Counted from the stretch's first letter, positions 1 to 12,500 are shown. The stretch is 64,000 nucleotides of DNA from Bostrychus sinensis (GCA_020698575.1 CM036239.1:11493263-11557262), one strand, 5' to 3'. A program made the numbers and translations. Notes: generated from the sequence alone by a model not told the origin.

Positions 1-434
1 AAACAAGGAATAAACCAGAAAAAATACTTTAAATCGGCACTTATTTAAGAAAAAGACAGGACTAAATCAGGACTAAACCATGCAGGTCTAAACCAGGACT
101 AAACCAGGAATAAACCAGAAAAAATACTATAAATATGGATTTATTTAAGAAAAAGACAGGACTAAATCAAGAATAAACCGGGTCTAAACAAGGACTAAAC
201 CAGGTCTAAACCAGGACTAAATTAGAACTAAACCTAGACTAAACTAGGTCTAACCCAGGATTAAACCACACAGGTCTAAACAAGGAATAAACCAGAAAAA
301 AATACTTTAAATCAGCACTTATTTAAGAAAAAGACAGGACTAAATCAAGACTAATCCAGGTCTAAACCAGTACAGAACCAGGACTAAACAAAGACTAAAC
401 TGGACCTCAATATTTCTAAAATCCTGTGTACAGC
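1..434 (+). repeat. TAAACCAGGAC-type minisatellite, left arm of a large inverted repeat
   Basis: Tandem degenerate 10-12 bp units of the form CCAGGACTAAA, running off the left edge. A longer AT-rich insert (AAAAATACTTTAAATC then CACTTATTTAAG) occurs three times, at about 17-60, 118-160 and 294-337, so there is higher-order structure. The array ends in a 25-bp segment (410-434) whose exact reverse complement lies at 3933-3957. Confidence 0.9.
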
Positions 435-1960
435 ACTGGCCAATGTGATTAGTATGTTTTATATCAGAATCTCACAAAATTAGATGCTGCATAATCATCA
501 CAATCATTGCAAATAAAGTAAAGAAATGTTTAAAATATTTCACTCTGCATATAACATGAGATTCACTTTGAGCTGTTGACATAAAAAGACTTTTCCATGA
601 GTTTGTAGTTTACTGAGGCGCACCATTATTGAAGCGTAGCAGTTTAACATAACATTTTAAGTACATGTTGTATAAAATAGTCAGTTAACAGTCAACAGTA
701 TTTGCTTTCAGGCTAAACATCTAAAGTCTAAAACCTCCCACATATTGCAACCAACCTTATAACTTGCATCACTGGCCCAATTTGTGACTTTGTGCTTTGT
801 GCCGCATTGAAAGTCAGTGAGCTAAACAGCATATTTTAATAATCTATTTCAGTGCTATGTTTACAATCCCAGATCAAATCAAAATCATCGTGAAGGACAG
901 CAAACAGACTTCTTTATAAATATCTAAACATCTGAGGGACGTGGTGATCCATGGGCACAGATTACACAGCTGCACTGAAGCGTTGCCAAATCAAATATGT
1001 GTTGAAATAAAGCGAGACAAACACAATTACCTTCAGTCCTGTTGCTAACAGAATAAACCAAAAAAATTTATCATAACAGTTCACTCATTCATATAGCGTA
1101 TGACACTTTAACTCCTTGCTGTTTATAGACAATGTTTAAGTATTTCCAACCCTCCGCACCCGGCGACAGCTGAAGACATGTTTTATTAAAATGAAAACAT
1201 CTCTGTAACCATAAGCAGTAGTTTAGTTTTTTTCCAGTTGGAGCTAATGCTAGCGCCGTTAGAATGCTGCTTTTGGTATCTTTGTAGTTTTTATGGTGTC
1301 CACATTTTGCACATTTCTGATAAAAATACTGTCAAAACCAAGCTTTCACTGTAATCGCCATATTGATTACCCACAATACTTTGCAACTTGGTGACTTCAT
1401 CGATGGCATCATTGGCCCTTTATAAATGCATGAACTGTCGGCAGTAAAATGTCGGCAAAAGCAAAGTTGGGGGTTGAGATGTCTTTTTAGAGCATATGAA
1501 GTAAAAACTTGAACCGACAGTGTTCTACTTTGTTACTGAACTTTTCAAAAGTTTATATTTTTATCAATAGTTATATATTTTAACAAAAATCTGATTCATG
1601 TTTGTTTTTCGCTTTTATTTTCCAGTCTAAAACAATCATTTACCCCCACGGCGCCTATCACTTTTTTGAAATAAAAGTATGTAGAATGCAAATAGTTTTG
1701 TTTGATATTGCACCTAACGGTTTATACGTTGTATTTTATTCATCAAAAGGTTTGTAAACATTTACTTTTGTGATTTCGAATAAGACAGCTTTTGAATACA
1801 TTTTCGCAGTTGTTGTTTTTTTTTTTGGTCTTTTTTGGAAAAGTAGTTTTTATTCTCAATTGGCATGGGATCAGCACATACAGACTTAAATTTCAGGTTG
1901 TTCTGAAAAAAATGGTATAAGTAGCATCTGTGGATCACTGAAAGTGAAATTTTATATCTC

Positions 1961-1991
<31 letters not shown>

Positions 1992-3145
1992 GATAATTTG
2001 CCAAATATGGCTGAGGGAGCTCTCTTAAACTGACTGCCAAACAAATGCAGAGGAGGAAGAACTACCCCAATCTGAAATAAATGTATTGTCGGTTCACATT
2101 ATTATTACTCAAATAGAAGTAAAAATACTGTAATGTGTTTACTTTATAATTAGTTTTATTGCACACGACTTCTCCCGCGTAGAAAAAAGCTCCAGTGCTG
2201 TTTTTTGATTTTCTGTCAGTCAAAAGAAGTTCAGACAGTTTTCTCTAATAATCGTCCATCAGCCAGTGTCCTGCCCACAGCTCCACTGACTCCTACTGAT
2301 GCTGAGGATCCTCAAAAGTGATGATCTGCTCACATTCATCCAATCATCATCTTGCTTCCTTCATCATAATTTATTCACTGAAATTTTAGGGGGAGTCCAG
2401 CTTCCCTTGGTGTCTCTGTAACACTGCTGCTATTATCATCACTACTACTCACCAAGGTCAAAATACTTTTACTTTGTTTAAAATTCATTAAGTGATGATT
2501 CTTGTTTGAAAACTTTGGTGTTATTGGTTGAAATAAAAAAGTATAAAATGCTTTTGCCAGTGTTTCTTGAAAACAACACAGATCTGACTTGCTTTGACAT
2601 TCACTTCTGAGACTTGGTGCCAAGTTCTGTCAAACAGAGGTGTGGGAAAAGGTCAGAAAGGTTTGTTAGTCCCATTTTTTATGAAGCATGCCAGTGAAAT
2701 ACCACAGCAAGAATTGGAAACAGGCAGGTTACACAAACTTTAGAGAATTTTACAGTCCAGCAGTGTAGTCTAGGCAAGTATCAAAAAATAAATCTCTTGC
2801 ATTGGAATACAGAGTTTTTCTTGCCTGGTGAACCAGACTCTCCTACTTGCTTTTTGCAAGCAGGACAGTCTGGTTGCTCTCTCGATGTGAAGCGTTTCTC
2901 CAGTTCGATTTGGAACTGGTCTATCACAGTCGTTTATCGGCAACAGGTCTTACAAAAGCAGAAGAGCTAACCAAGGTAGTGCTAGCTACCTGAGCTAATT
3001 TAATAACTTCTCTGACCTGAATAACAGCGTTTAGTGCTTCCCTTCATCGCCTGTTGGTTCTGCTGAAGTCCATGTTATTATTCAGTCTTTTGTGGGATTT
3101 TTTTTTTCGTCAATTAAATCCAGTTGAGATCCAATCTAGCGAAGC

Positions 3146-3180
<35 letters not shown>

Positions 3181-3932
3181 TTTTCCACAAGTTTTTGTAC
3201 AACTGGCTTCTGCAGCTGTCCCCGTTCAGGAATAAGTACAGAGCTGCTCATAATACGGCATATTCTGGTGTTTTATAAAAAAAATAACAACAACAACAAC
3301 AACTCTAGAATCCCTGTTTGTTTGGGTCAGCAGTGCCCTTCGTTTCTCTGATTGGTTACTCCGCCTGTCATTGTTCCACCCCAGAAACAAAATGTTACCG
3401 AAGAGGTACCATTACAAACTTCTTTGTATAGAACAGGAAGAGTTTGTCTGACAGTCCAGGCTAGACTTTTACTATTGATATACCAGAATTAAGACACACT
3501 GAGATTTCTAATTGATATTGCAGACTATATTATTGATAGATGCGGCAGGAGTCGCCACAGAAAATCATTTACATGGAAACTTTTGCACGATGCCTTCCTG
3601 ACACCTCTCAATGTGGGACCTGGCACATATTGTTGTTTTTGGCTTCACATCAAGCAATCCAACCCCCGCAAATGAATTGTGTGAAACAAGATAGTAGGTG
3701 CATGCTCAAGTGACATGACAGAAAAAAATTATTGCAAAAAAAAAAACAAAAAACAACCTCAAAATGTAACTTGTGACTTGAAAAAGCAAGGCTGTATTTT
3801 TTTTCTCTCTGCTCACAGATCTAAGTTAACAGTTATCCTTTTTCCCTTTTCCATTTAAGGTTAACCCAAGACAGACACCATACACCCTGCTCCCAACAGG
3901 TCACTGTGGGACAGCAGCAGGGCAGGAACAGG
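435..3932. other. 3.5 kb spacer between the inverted minisatellite arms
   Basis: Mostly AT-rich unique-looking sequence with an A-tract at about 1969-1991, a long A-tract at about 3150-3178 and a short repeat-like piece at about 3537-3680. A possible short element lies at about 2820-3466, with GCCTGG-type ends facing each other. There is no transposase or other protein that I can recognise. Confidence 0.5.
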
Positions 3933-5000
3933 GCTGTACACAGGATTTTAGAAATATCATGTTGATGGCCAGTATAGTCCTTGTTTAGACCTCGTTTATT
4001 CCTGGTTGGGTCCTTGTTTAGTCCTGGTTTGGTCCTTGTTTAGACCTTATTTAGTCCTGGTTTAGTCCTTGTTTAGTCCTGGTTTGGTCCTGGTTTGGTC
4101 CTTGTTTAGTCCTGGTTTAGTACCTTATTTAGTCCTGGTTTGGTCCTTGTTTAGTACCTGGTTTAGTCCTTGTTTAGTCCTGGTTTGGTCCTTGTTTGGA
4201 GCTCATTTAGTACTGGTTTCATCCTTGTTTAGAGCTTATTTAGTCCTGGTTTCATCCTTGTTTAGACCTGGTTTAGTCCTTGTTTAGAGCTTATTTAGTC
4301 CTGGTTTCATCCTTGTTTAGACCTGGTTTAGTCCTTGTTTAGAGCTTATTTAGTCCTGGTTTCATCCTTGTTTAGACCTGGTTTAGTCCTTGTTTAGTCC
4401 TGGTTTAGTCCTTGTTTAGACCTTATTTAGTCCTGGTTTGGTCCCTTTTTTTGTCCTGGTTTGGTCCTTGTTTAGTCCTGGTCCTTGTTTAGACCTTATT
4501 TAGTCCTGGTTTCATCCTTGTTTAGACCTGGCTTAGTCCTTGTTTAGAGCTTATTTAGTCCTGGTTTGGTCCTTGTTTAGTCCTGGTTTGGTCCTTGCTT
4601 AGACCTGGTTTAGTCTTGGTTTGGTCCTTGTTTAGACCTGGTTTAGTCCTGGTTCAGTCCTTGTTTAATCCTAGTGTAGTCCTTGTTTAGTACCTGGCTT
4701 AGTCCTTGTTTAGAGCTTATTTAGTCCTGGTTTGGTCCTTGTTTAGTCCTGGTTTGGTCCTTGTTTAGACCTGGTTTAGTCTTGGTTTGGTCCTTGTTTA
4801 GTCCTGATTTAGTCCTTGTTTAGACCTGGTTTAATCTTAGTTTAGTCCTTGTTTAGACCTGGTTTAGTCCTTGTTCAGTCCTTGTTTAGACCTGGTTTAG
4901 TCCTTTACCTAAATAAGTCCTGGTTTAGAGTATTTTTAGTCCTGGTTTAGACCTGATTTAGTCCTGGTTTTTCCTGTTTTTTGCCTGGTTTAGTCTCGTA
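3933..5000 (-). repeat. Same minisatellite in opposite orientation, right arm
   Basis: About 1 kb of GTCCTGGTTTA-type units, the reverse complement of the array at 1-410. It begins with the 25-bp perfect inverted repeat of 410-434. Near its outer end (about 4903-4940) is one reversed copy of the AT-rich insert found three times in the left arm. The two arms are therefore homologous beyond the simple unit. The 72-codon open frame inside it is a by-product of the repeat. Confidence 0.9.
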
Positions 5001-6194
5001 ATAGAAAAATACCAAGGTCTGGACCTCTGTGACCTTTGTGGGCATGAAGATGTTACCATATTGGATTTGAAGACCTCAACATTTTACCTCAGAAACTGTA
5101 CAATTATTCAGCCAAGTGACCTCATAAAAGTCAGACGACACATCCTCTAAGTCAAAACCAAACACTGTTCACTATTGATCAATAATGTAGCTAACACTCT
5201 CTCTCCACCGTTCATCTTTTATCCCATATCTCTTCTTTTTTTTCCTTGCCCATCCTCCTCCCCTTTTATTGTGGCTCCTTCTCCTCTCCCCTTGTTATCT
5301 GTCCTCTGGTCCGTGACATCTCTCGCAGCGTTGTGTCGCTCTGTCTGTCGCCCTTGGATGATGGATGGGGTGATGGACGCTCGGTTGCCACAGTAATTTG
5401 ATGGATGGTTTAGCAACTGATACAGGCGTGGAGAGTGCACAACACATGGGCACACCCCTTTCTCGCCTTTATCACATCTCGCTCCTTGACTTCTGCGATC
5501 AGCGTGGGCCCAGACGGTTGCGCTGCCTCCATAACAAACACCGCTGACCCGTGGCTGCGGCGCTGCACATCTGTCCAATCATATCATCACTTTTGCTGAC
5601 GCCGGCACCGAGATGAAGTGAGACGGGCCCCGGAGCTGCACGAGGATGATAGTCTCTTTATCAATGTCAGGACAGTGTGAGGGTTGATTGTTGACTTTTA
5701 AACAAGCCAAACATCTGTGCATGGCTCACACATGAACGGAGCTGCAGCACAACACAACGCCACAGTGGAAAAACACAAAGGTCTCATCCTCTTTCCAAGT
5801 TAATAGTGAATGCGGTTTTAGTCTTTGTTTTACAGCCTGTAAAATATACAAGCCCCCAAAAAATTATTATTCCAGCAGACTGTTGTATGTTTATACCTTT
5901 GCACATTTGACCCTTCCTGATGATCTCCCAGCAGATGCTCATAAACAACAACAACAGGAACAACAAAACATTGGTACATATGTCTCATACAATGAAGAGG
6001 AATACATTTAGAAAAGCTTGTCTAGCCATACTAAATTCTATGGAAAGAGTCAGTCCGTCTCTGTAGATTTGAGGTAGGTTTCCGCTGTGCTTGGGCCCAG
6101 GTTTAGCTGCCATCAGATGCAGTTGGAGAGACAAACTGTACAAGAAGAAGCTGTCAGTATTCACCTGGTGTCCCTTTCACTAAGACCTACAAGT

Positions 6195-6885
6195 CATCAT
6201 TTATCATCTCAAAAACATTGCCAGAATCAAAGGTATTCTGTCTAAACCAGACCTAGAGAGACTTATTCATGCGTTTATCTCCAGCAGGTTAGACTACTGT
6301 AACGGTCTGCTCACTGGACTCACTAAACCAGCTGTAAGACAGCTGCAGGACGTCCAGAACCCTGCTGCTCGGGTCCTGACTAAAACCAAGAAGTACGACC
6401 ATATTAGTCCTGTCCTCAGGTCTCTGCACTGGCTTCCTGTTGCTCAGAGAATAGACTTTAAAACAGCTCTGCTTGTGTACAAGTCTCTCCATGGCTTAGC
6501 ACCAAAGTTCATCTCTGACCTGTTGGTCCCATATGAACCATCTGGGACTCTGAGAACCTCAGGGACAGGTCTCCTGCTGGTCCCAGAGTCAGGACTAAAC
6601 TCGGTGAAGCAGTGTTTCAGTTTTATGCAGCTAAACTCTGGAACAGTCTTCCTGACGATGTTCAAGTCCAGACTTAAAACTGTTCTTTTTAGTTGTGCAT
6701 ATGTCCACTGACTCTTCTCTTTTAATTTAATTTTAAATGGAATCTTAATTATAATTTTTGACTTAGATTTTACTGTTTTAATTATCATTTTTATACAGTA
6801 TGTACTTTTACATTGTCTTTCTTTTCTGTAAAGCACTTTGAATTACTCTGTGCTGTACAAATAAACTTGCCTTGCTTCGCCTGCA
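6195..6885 (+). mobile_element. L2-clade LINE, 3' end of reverse transcriptase plus tail
   Basis: A frame open from about 6195 to the TGA at 6709-6711, without needing an ATG, encodes the C-terminal part of an L2-type non-LTR retrotransposon protein. Recognisable blocks are HLKNIARIKGIL, SSRLDYCNGLL, SLHWLPVAQRIDFK, YKSLHGLAPKFI and FKSRLKTVLF. The 3' tail ends in the typical AAAGCACTTTGAATT and AATAAACTTGCCTTGC. It is 5' truncated, as most LINE copies are. The catalytic YADD part is not present. Relatively few disabling changes suggest a younger copy than the other LINE pieces here. Confidence 0.88.
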
Positions 6886-7133
6886 ACCAATCAGTGAATA
6901 GGAGTCATTACCAACGTACACACAATTAACTGCATGTGAAAGAACAATTTAGGAAATGTACAATGTACTTGGTTTAAAGACCATACACAATGACACATAA
7001 CAAATAAAAAGATTCTGTAATCAACTTTAATGACTTAACAGTGGTGCCTGTATTTTAGTCTGTTTCAAGTGTTAGCCATGTTTCTGCTTGCTGCTCTATG
7101 CCTGTGCTAATGACTGCGCTGCTTTGCTTGACC

Positions 7134-7350
7134 TCATTTTACTTAACCTGGCAAAAGCCAGATTGATATAACGTTAGCAAAGAGTTGCTAACAGTCAGTC
7201 ACAGCAGTACTGCCACACCATTGGCCCGGCCGTCACAGATCCAGAAACAAACGGCTCAGTGGCAGCAGGACAAGATGGATTTTGTGAATTTGTGATCTCA
7301 CAATTTTCACAACAACCCAGCCTGCTGTGCAAGATAACATTTTACTGAGT
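7134..7350 (+). repeat. Interspersed repeat, copy 1 of a family also at 35146-35580
   Basis: Starts TAACCTGGCAAA then CCAGATTGAT, and further on has CACAGCAGTACTGCCAC and GATTTTGTGAATTTGT. The same blocks occur in the same order at 35146-35580. Class unknown; GCCTGG-like ends suggest a DNA transposon. Confidence 0.55.
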
Positions 7351-7899
7351 TTTAACACTTTGTCTAATGCCTGTGGTTGTCTTCAGTGGCGATTGCTCAT
7401 TGACTGCAAGGGAAGCTGAACTTCACCTAAAATTTCATGCAACCAATGGTAAAACATGCACTGTTTAAGTTCATAAACTTGGATATTAAATAACATGTAA
7501 AATGTGCTAGAATGCGTTTACTTTTGTGACTATCTATATAATTACAGTCTTTGCAATTATTTAATTATGATTATGCTATTTTATCAAATAACAATATTTA
7601 TTTGTCAGAAACAGGCGGGGGTTAGGGAGGTTATAACTTAATTTCAAACTAAGTTCGTGGTCAGACAATGGCAGTATTCAGTGCTGTGTGTGAAGCTGTG
7701 CGCTGGATTTGGGGGCGGGCCGGCCTCAGTGGAAACCCCATATTTACCTGTAGTGCACCTGTGAGGGCTCCTCGGCTACATCCACCTGGCCAGCGCTGAG
7801 ATACACTCACATTTGGCATTTTGGCTGATGTGGATGTCCAACCCTGGTTACCGTGTGCCAAAAATTCGGTCACTGAGAAAAATTTGGTGTTGCCATAGA

Positions 7900-7995
7900 C
7901 AAGTGCAATTAAATGCGTTGATTATTTTTTTAACACATACATTTTTCTGTAATTAATTAATTGTAATTAATGCTTTAAAGTCCCAGCCCTAGTTT
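7900..7995. mobile_element. Solo hAT-like terminus
   Basis: The end reads, in reverse complement, CTAGGGCTGGGACTTTAAAG followed by AATTAATTA-rich sequence, a form common at the ends of fish hAT-like elements. I could not find the partner end or a target duplication. Confidence 0.35.
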
Positions 7996-8827
7996 TTAAT
8001 GTTCTATGTGGCAATAAAAATGGGTGTCACATACAAATCAAATGCTGCAGTGACCTTTAAATCTAAATAGTAATTTGAACCACATCATTATTAAATAATA
8101 TAACAATGACCTTTATTATATGGGATGTTAATGTGACATTTAGCATCACTGCAGATACTATAATTATATTCTTACTTTTGCAAAAATTTCAAGCTTTTTA
8201 GTTTACTTCTGTATACTCAAAATCAGTATTCAAGTAAATTTACTGCTACTCCTACTATTACCACTGCAACTACTTTTAATACTACTCAAATTGATTCAGT
8301 CTTGTCTCATTATCACCAAGAAAATAAGTCATAATTTTGAAGTCGTTAGTTTTTATTGTATTTCATTAATCAATGGCTGTGCCTCAAATAGATAAATAAG
8401 TAAATAAATAAAACAGGTGGAATTTACGCAGTTTCTGAACAAGTATAAGGTGTTGTATGACTTGTTTCAGTCAGTAAGAAGTGCAAGTTTTTAATCTCTA
8501 GACTTATTAAGTAGCCTGTTATTTATGCACCATTAAAACTCAGAACAGTCTTATAAAGTTTGTCTTTACTCAACATTGAACATAAATGCACTAAAGCTTT
8601 AGCTCTGGACTTTTGTGAGGCATTTTGCTGAACAACATGTTAATTATTGCATTATTGCAGCTGTATATATTATGGAAAAACTGTTGAAAATGAAATTATT
8701 AAATGAGTGTGCTCTGTTTTATAAGCAACAAAATACAACTTTTTTCAATTATCCTATTTTGTTCAAATGTTGGCAGTAGTTATAGAAGATGGAAGGTGGA
8801 GAAAATGCAAATTCATTCATTTACCGC

Positions 8828-9282
8828 CCGCAATATTATTTATCAAGGCTCACAGTGACTGTGAGCGAAAATAGCGTATAAATTTAGCACGTTGGAGAGA
8901 CGTGCTAATCTTTTGCACAGATATGGCTGCTGTGATTCGTGTGACACGAAGGAGAAGAAATTAAGAAATACATAGGGTCACAGTGTTTGCCACGCGTGCA
9001 GATCTGTTTGCCATGATGGATGAAAAAATTATTCATCAGCACTTTCAGCTCTTCTTAGTTAAATTTTTACTTCCGTTTGTGTTCCACTTCCGCACCTTCC
9101 ATGACGCAAAACAATACACGCAATGATGCCGTTTAAATAGATCCGCCCCATCTGTTTGCACCTGGCACTGGCCACGCAGTTTGTCTTAGTAATTCACGCG
9201 AAACACGCCCATTAATAGCTGCCGCATATTTTCTCACTGCACTCGCAGTTTAGCACCCGTCTTAGTAAATATGGCCCATAAT
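8828..9282 (+). mobile_element. PIF/Harbinger-like relic with decayed transposase start
   Basis: From 8924 a short frame reads MAAVIRVTRRRRN, then a stop, then in the same frame DLFAMMDEKIIHQHFQL. The basic RRRR start followed by 'LF.MMDE..I..HF.L' resembles the start of Harbinger transposases. The right end in reverse complement is GGGCCATATTTACTAAG, and the left side has a diverged mirror (AATATTATTTATCAAG). The body is deleted and the frame is broken, so it is not functional. The superfamily call is by resemblance only. Confidence 0.45.
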
Positions 9283-9583
9283 GTATTAAACCGTTTGCCA
9301 CCCCTTAAATTATCCATTATCCTCCTTGCCACCCTGTGATTTTTTCCTCTAGATCCGCCCCTGTCATTTATATATTTTAACCAGTCGAGACTTAAAACAA
9401 ACAGGCAAATGAGTGAAGTGTAACGGATGATTTATAGAAGGAATAACATTGGAGCTTAGACGGCGGCAGGTAGAGATGTCAGCGAGGCGATGAAGGGAAA
9501 AGATGATGGTTCTGTTGCTGCAGTGGAGTTGGGGGCAGAGGTAGCTAAAGACAGGATGACTGAGAGGTGAGGGCGTGAATATA

Positions 9584-9585
<2 letters not shown>

Positions 9586-9670
<85 letters not shown>
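9586..9670. repeat. (TA)n microsatellite
   Basis: About 85 bp of uninterrupted TA. Minus-strand open frames across it (YIYIYI) are artefacts. Confidence 0.97.
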
Positions 9671-9678
<8 letters not shown>

Positions 9679-9892
9679 TGTGCTATGTGTGAGAATAGCT
9701 TGAGAGGCAGGCTGCAATCGGCCGACAGTGACAGACAGGTGATGGGGTACGAACGGGGAAAAGAAATCAATCTCCCAGGTTGAATTTACGCTGTGTGTAT
9801 GTGTTTTCCCTGTTTTCAGCATCAGTTCACGGGGTTTTAATCTCAAGCTTGGTCTTAGTTTGCCTCAGTCTTGACTCTTGACTGTCTTTATT

Positions 9893-10369
9893 TAGGGTGA
9901 CCAGATGTCCCTATTTAACCGGGACAGTCCCAGTTTTAGGCTCCTTGTTCCATGTCCCAACACATATCAGTAGAAACACGCATACTGTATGTCCCTTATA
10001 AACTGCCATTAAAATTCGGTGACCAGTTCCTGTTGTGTTGTACCCATTTTAACAAAAGGAAAATTAAAAACACACTTGCCTAAAGACTTTTGTCACTAAA
10101 TTGATTTACTTAGGCCCTATGTATCATGTTATATATGTGAACATTGTATAGGTGCATGTAATTTTGTTTATTATGTGCTCGAAATAAACTATAAACTATA
10201 AACTAAACTATCACGTATCTCCAGAACATTGACAGATAATCGTATGGATTCTGGAAGCCTTTTTGTTGCTTTCTATCTTCAAATCCATCATTATTTCTGA
10301 AAAAAATAAAAATAAAAAAATTAAAAAATAGATGTCCCAGTTTTTGAGTCTAGAAATCTGGTCACCCTG
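9893..10369. mobile_element. Small hAT-like element (TAGGGTGACCAGAT ends)
   Basis: The left end is TAGGGTGACCAGATGTCCC; the right end in reverse complement is CAGGGTGACCAGATTTC. Flanking 8-mers TCTTTATT (9885-9892) and TCTTTAAT (10370-10377) differ at one base, as expected for an aged 8-bp hAT target duplication. It is 477 bp, with no transposase. Its middle contains a probable LINE or SINE tail with ATAAACT repeats (about 10100-10205). Confidence 0.75.
10100..10205 (+). repeat. Retroposon 3' tail inside the hAT element
   Basis: TGCTCGAAATAAACTATAAACTATAAACTA resembles the 3' end and short tandem tail of a fish LINE or SINE. It is nested in the element at 9893-10369. Only the tail is recognisable. 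Confidence 0.4.
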
Positions 10370-10587
10370 TCTTTAATAGCTTTGGTCTTGACTTGGTTTC
10401 AAACCCTGGAAGTCTCGGCCCTGACTCTCGTTTCACTCTGGACTCTGGACGGATTTTTCTCTAAATCTCTGCTGCTTACCTAAACTACAACATACGTACA
10501 TTTCCTACTATAACTACACACCTGGCAACAAGGCCAAAAAATACATTCAGTTGTCTGTTTAGTACTTAATTAGCATGTTGTAGAACA

Positions 10588-10736
10588 GTGGTTCCCAACC
10601 AGGGGTTTGGGGACCCCTAGGGGTAGGCGATCACATTGCAGGAGGAACAAGGAGTTATCTGATCATTTGTAGTGCATTTATATATCTGGCTTTGAAAGAC
10701 TAAAATTAACCTAAATCAAGGGAATGCAACACTAAA
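10588..10736. mobile_element. hAT (Charlie-type) terminus next to a minisatellite
   Basis: CAGTGGTTCCCAACC followed by GGGGACCCCTAGGGGT is the usual terminal inverted repeat of Charlie-like hAT elements. No partner end is visible beyond the adjacent array, so the element is incomplete or its right end is lost. Confidence 0.55.
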
Positions 10737-11310
10737 GAAGGTCTAAACCAGGACTAAACCAGGACTAAACCAGGATTAAACCAGGACTAAACCAGGATTA
10801 AACCAGGACTAAACTAGGTCTAAAACCAGGAATAAACCAGAACTAAACCAGGATTAAACCAGGACTAAACTAGGTCTAAAACCAGGAATAAACCAGGTCT
10901 GAAACCAGGACTAAACCAGGAATAAACCAGAACTAAACCAGGATTAAACCAGGACTAAACTAGGTCTAAAACCAGGAATAAACCAGGTCTGAAACCAGGA
11001 CTAAACCAGGTCTAAACCAGGATTAAACCAGGACTAAACCAGGATTAAACCAGGACTAAACTAGGTCTAAAACCAGGAATAAACCAGGTCTGAAACCAGG
11101 ACTAAACCAGGACTAAACCAGGATTAAACCAGGACTAAACTAGGTCTAAAACCAGGAATAAACCAGGTCTGAAACCAGGACTAAACCAGGACTAAACCAG
11201 GACTAAACCAGGACTAAACCAGGTCTAAAACCAGGAATAAACCAGGTCTAAAACCAGGACTAAACCAGGACTAAACCAGGATTAAGCCAGGTCCAAACCA
11301 GGACTAAAGC
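10737..11310 (+). repeat. TAAACCAGGAC-type minisatellite, third block
   Basis: About 570 bp of CCAGGACTAAA, CCAGGTCTAAA and CCAGGAATAAA units with a recurring higher-order pattern (ACTAGGTCTAAAACCAGG returns about five times). It is in the same orientation as the array at 1-410. Confidence 0.93.
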
Positions 11311-12369
11311 GAAAGTATTGAAAGTGGGTCTGTTGGTTCTCTGTTTGACGTTAGATGTGCAGTTCACATTCACAGTGATTAGCTAACACATCACCCCCAG
11401 TGGCATTTGCTTTGTGACGCTGAAAGCCAGTAAAATGACAAAAGATGAAGAAATAATGAGCCTAATGGCTGGAAGATAGATGTTTTATTGAACCAAAGCT
11501 GCTGACTGGGTCATTGAACACTTTGTTTGTTTGATTGTTTGTTTTGTGTCAGACTGTAATCCTTTTGGAAAAGAAAAGAGGATCATTACATGAAGTAAGA
11601 TTCAAACAGGCACATTATACGCAATAGAAAGAAATAACAAAACCACCATTTGAAGAATCACAAAGAAGGACAAGATGTTGAGTGAATAAAAGAACAGGGA
11701 TCGGGAGACAGTGAAGCCTAGAGGAAATCATGTTTGTGCATCTCACATCTAAAGCATGGAAATGTTGCCTTTAATGAGCCATGTACGGCAGCAACACATT
11801 ATTTGTTATGTTTGTCAGATTTTTGATTTTGTATCTACATGAAATTTCAAGCAGTTTTTAATTCCATTTTATAAACAACACACTCACACAAATTAGCCAG
11901 TAGCAGACACAGACTTGTCTCTTTGGATTTGCATTGAGTGTTTTATCCCCCAAAAAAAGACAAGTTAATACAGTTTTATACGCTTCTCTTGTCATAGCGG
12001 GATCTCAAAAAACCTATACTGCAAATAAATCTTCAGTATCTAATAAGTTCTGTTCAGATTTAGATATTTCACATAAATAAGCTGATTTGGCAGGTGCACT
12101 CACTTCCTGATATCCCAAATCTGAGCCTGCTTGGCAAAGATGTCTCTGAGATCACAAAGCCCCTGAGCAGCTGCATATCACAATATTCAGACATGATCAC
12201 AATGTGGAAAAACTTCCAAAATAGATATCTGAGGGGCGAAGAAAAGACACATTTTGAAAGTTGACAAAAAATAAATGTATTCATTGTAAATAAATATCAC
12301 GCCTTGTAGCTTTACAGCGATGACTGATGCAGAAAACCATTTGAAAACAACAACAAGTGGTGATCTTCT

Positions 12370-12500
12370 TCTTCCCTTTTGGCTTTCTCCTTCTTGACTG
12401 GCCACAGTTTTACGCCAGATGCCCTTCATGACACCACATTTGCCATTTATCTCAACACAGACACAAAAAGTACACTGGCCTTTTTTTGCTTTCTGGCCAC
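12370..12500 (+). repeat. Fish interspersed repeat with ACGCCAGATGCCCTTC signature
   Basis: CCTTTTGGCTTTCTCC, then TTTTACGCCAGATGCCCTTC, then AAAAAGTACACTGGCC. Pieces of the same repeat appear at 3537-3680, 15354-15437, 50213-50275, 61863-61935 and 62190-62225. It has no recognisable protein. I know it as a common fish repeat but cannot name its class. Confidence 0.55.

Noticed and set aside
2820..3466. Complete DNA transposon with GCCTGG ends
   Set aside because: End similarity is short and flanks show no target duplication; mentioned only as a possibility in the spacer.
5219..5578. 119-codon minus frame
   Set aside because: No domain; overlaps a frame on the other strand; moderately GC-rich chance frame.
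9364..9846. 160-codon minus frame with YIYIYI run
   Set aside because: Runs through the (TA)n microsatellite; no other signal.
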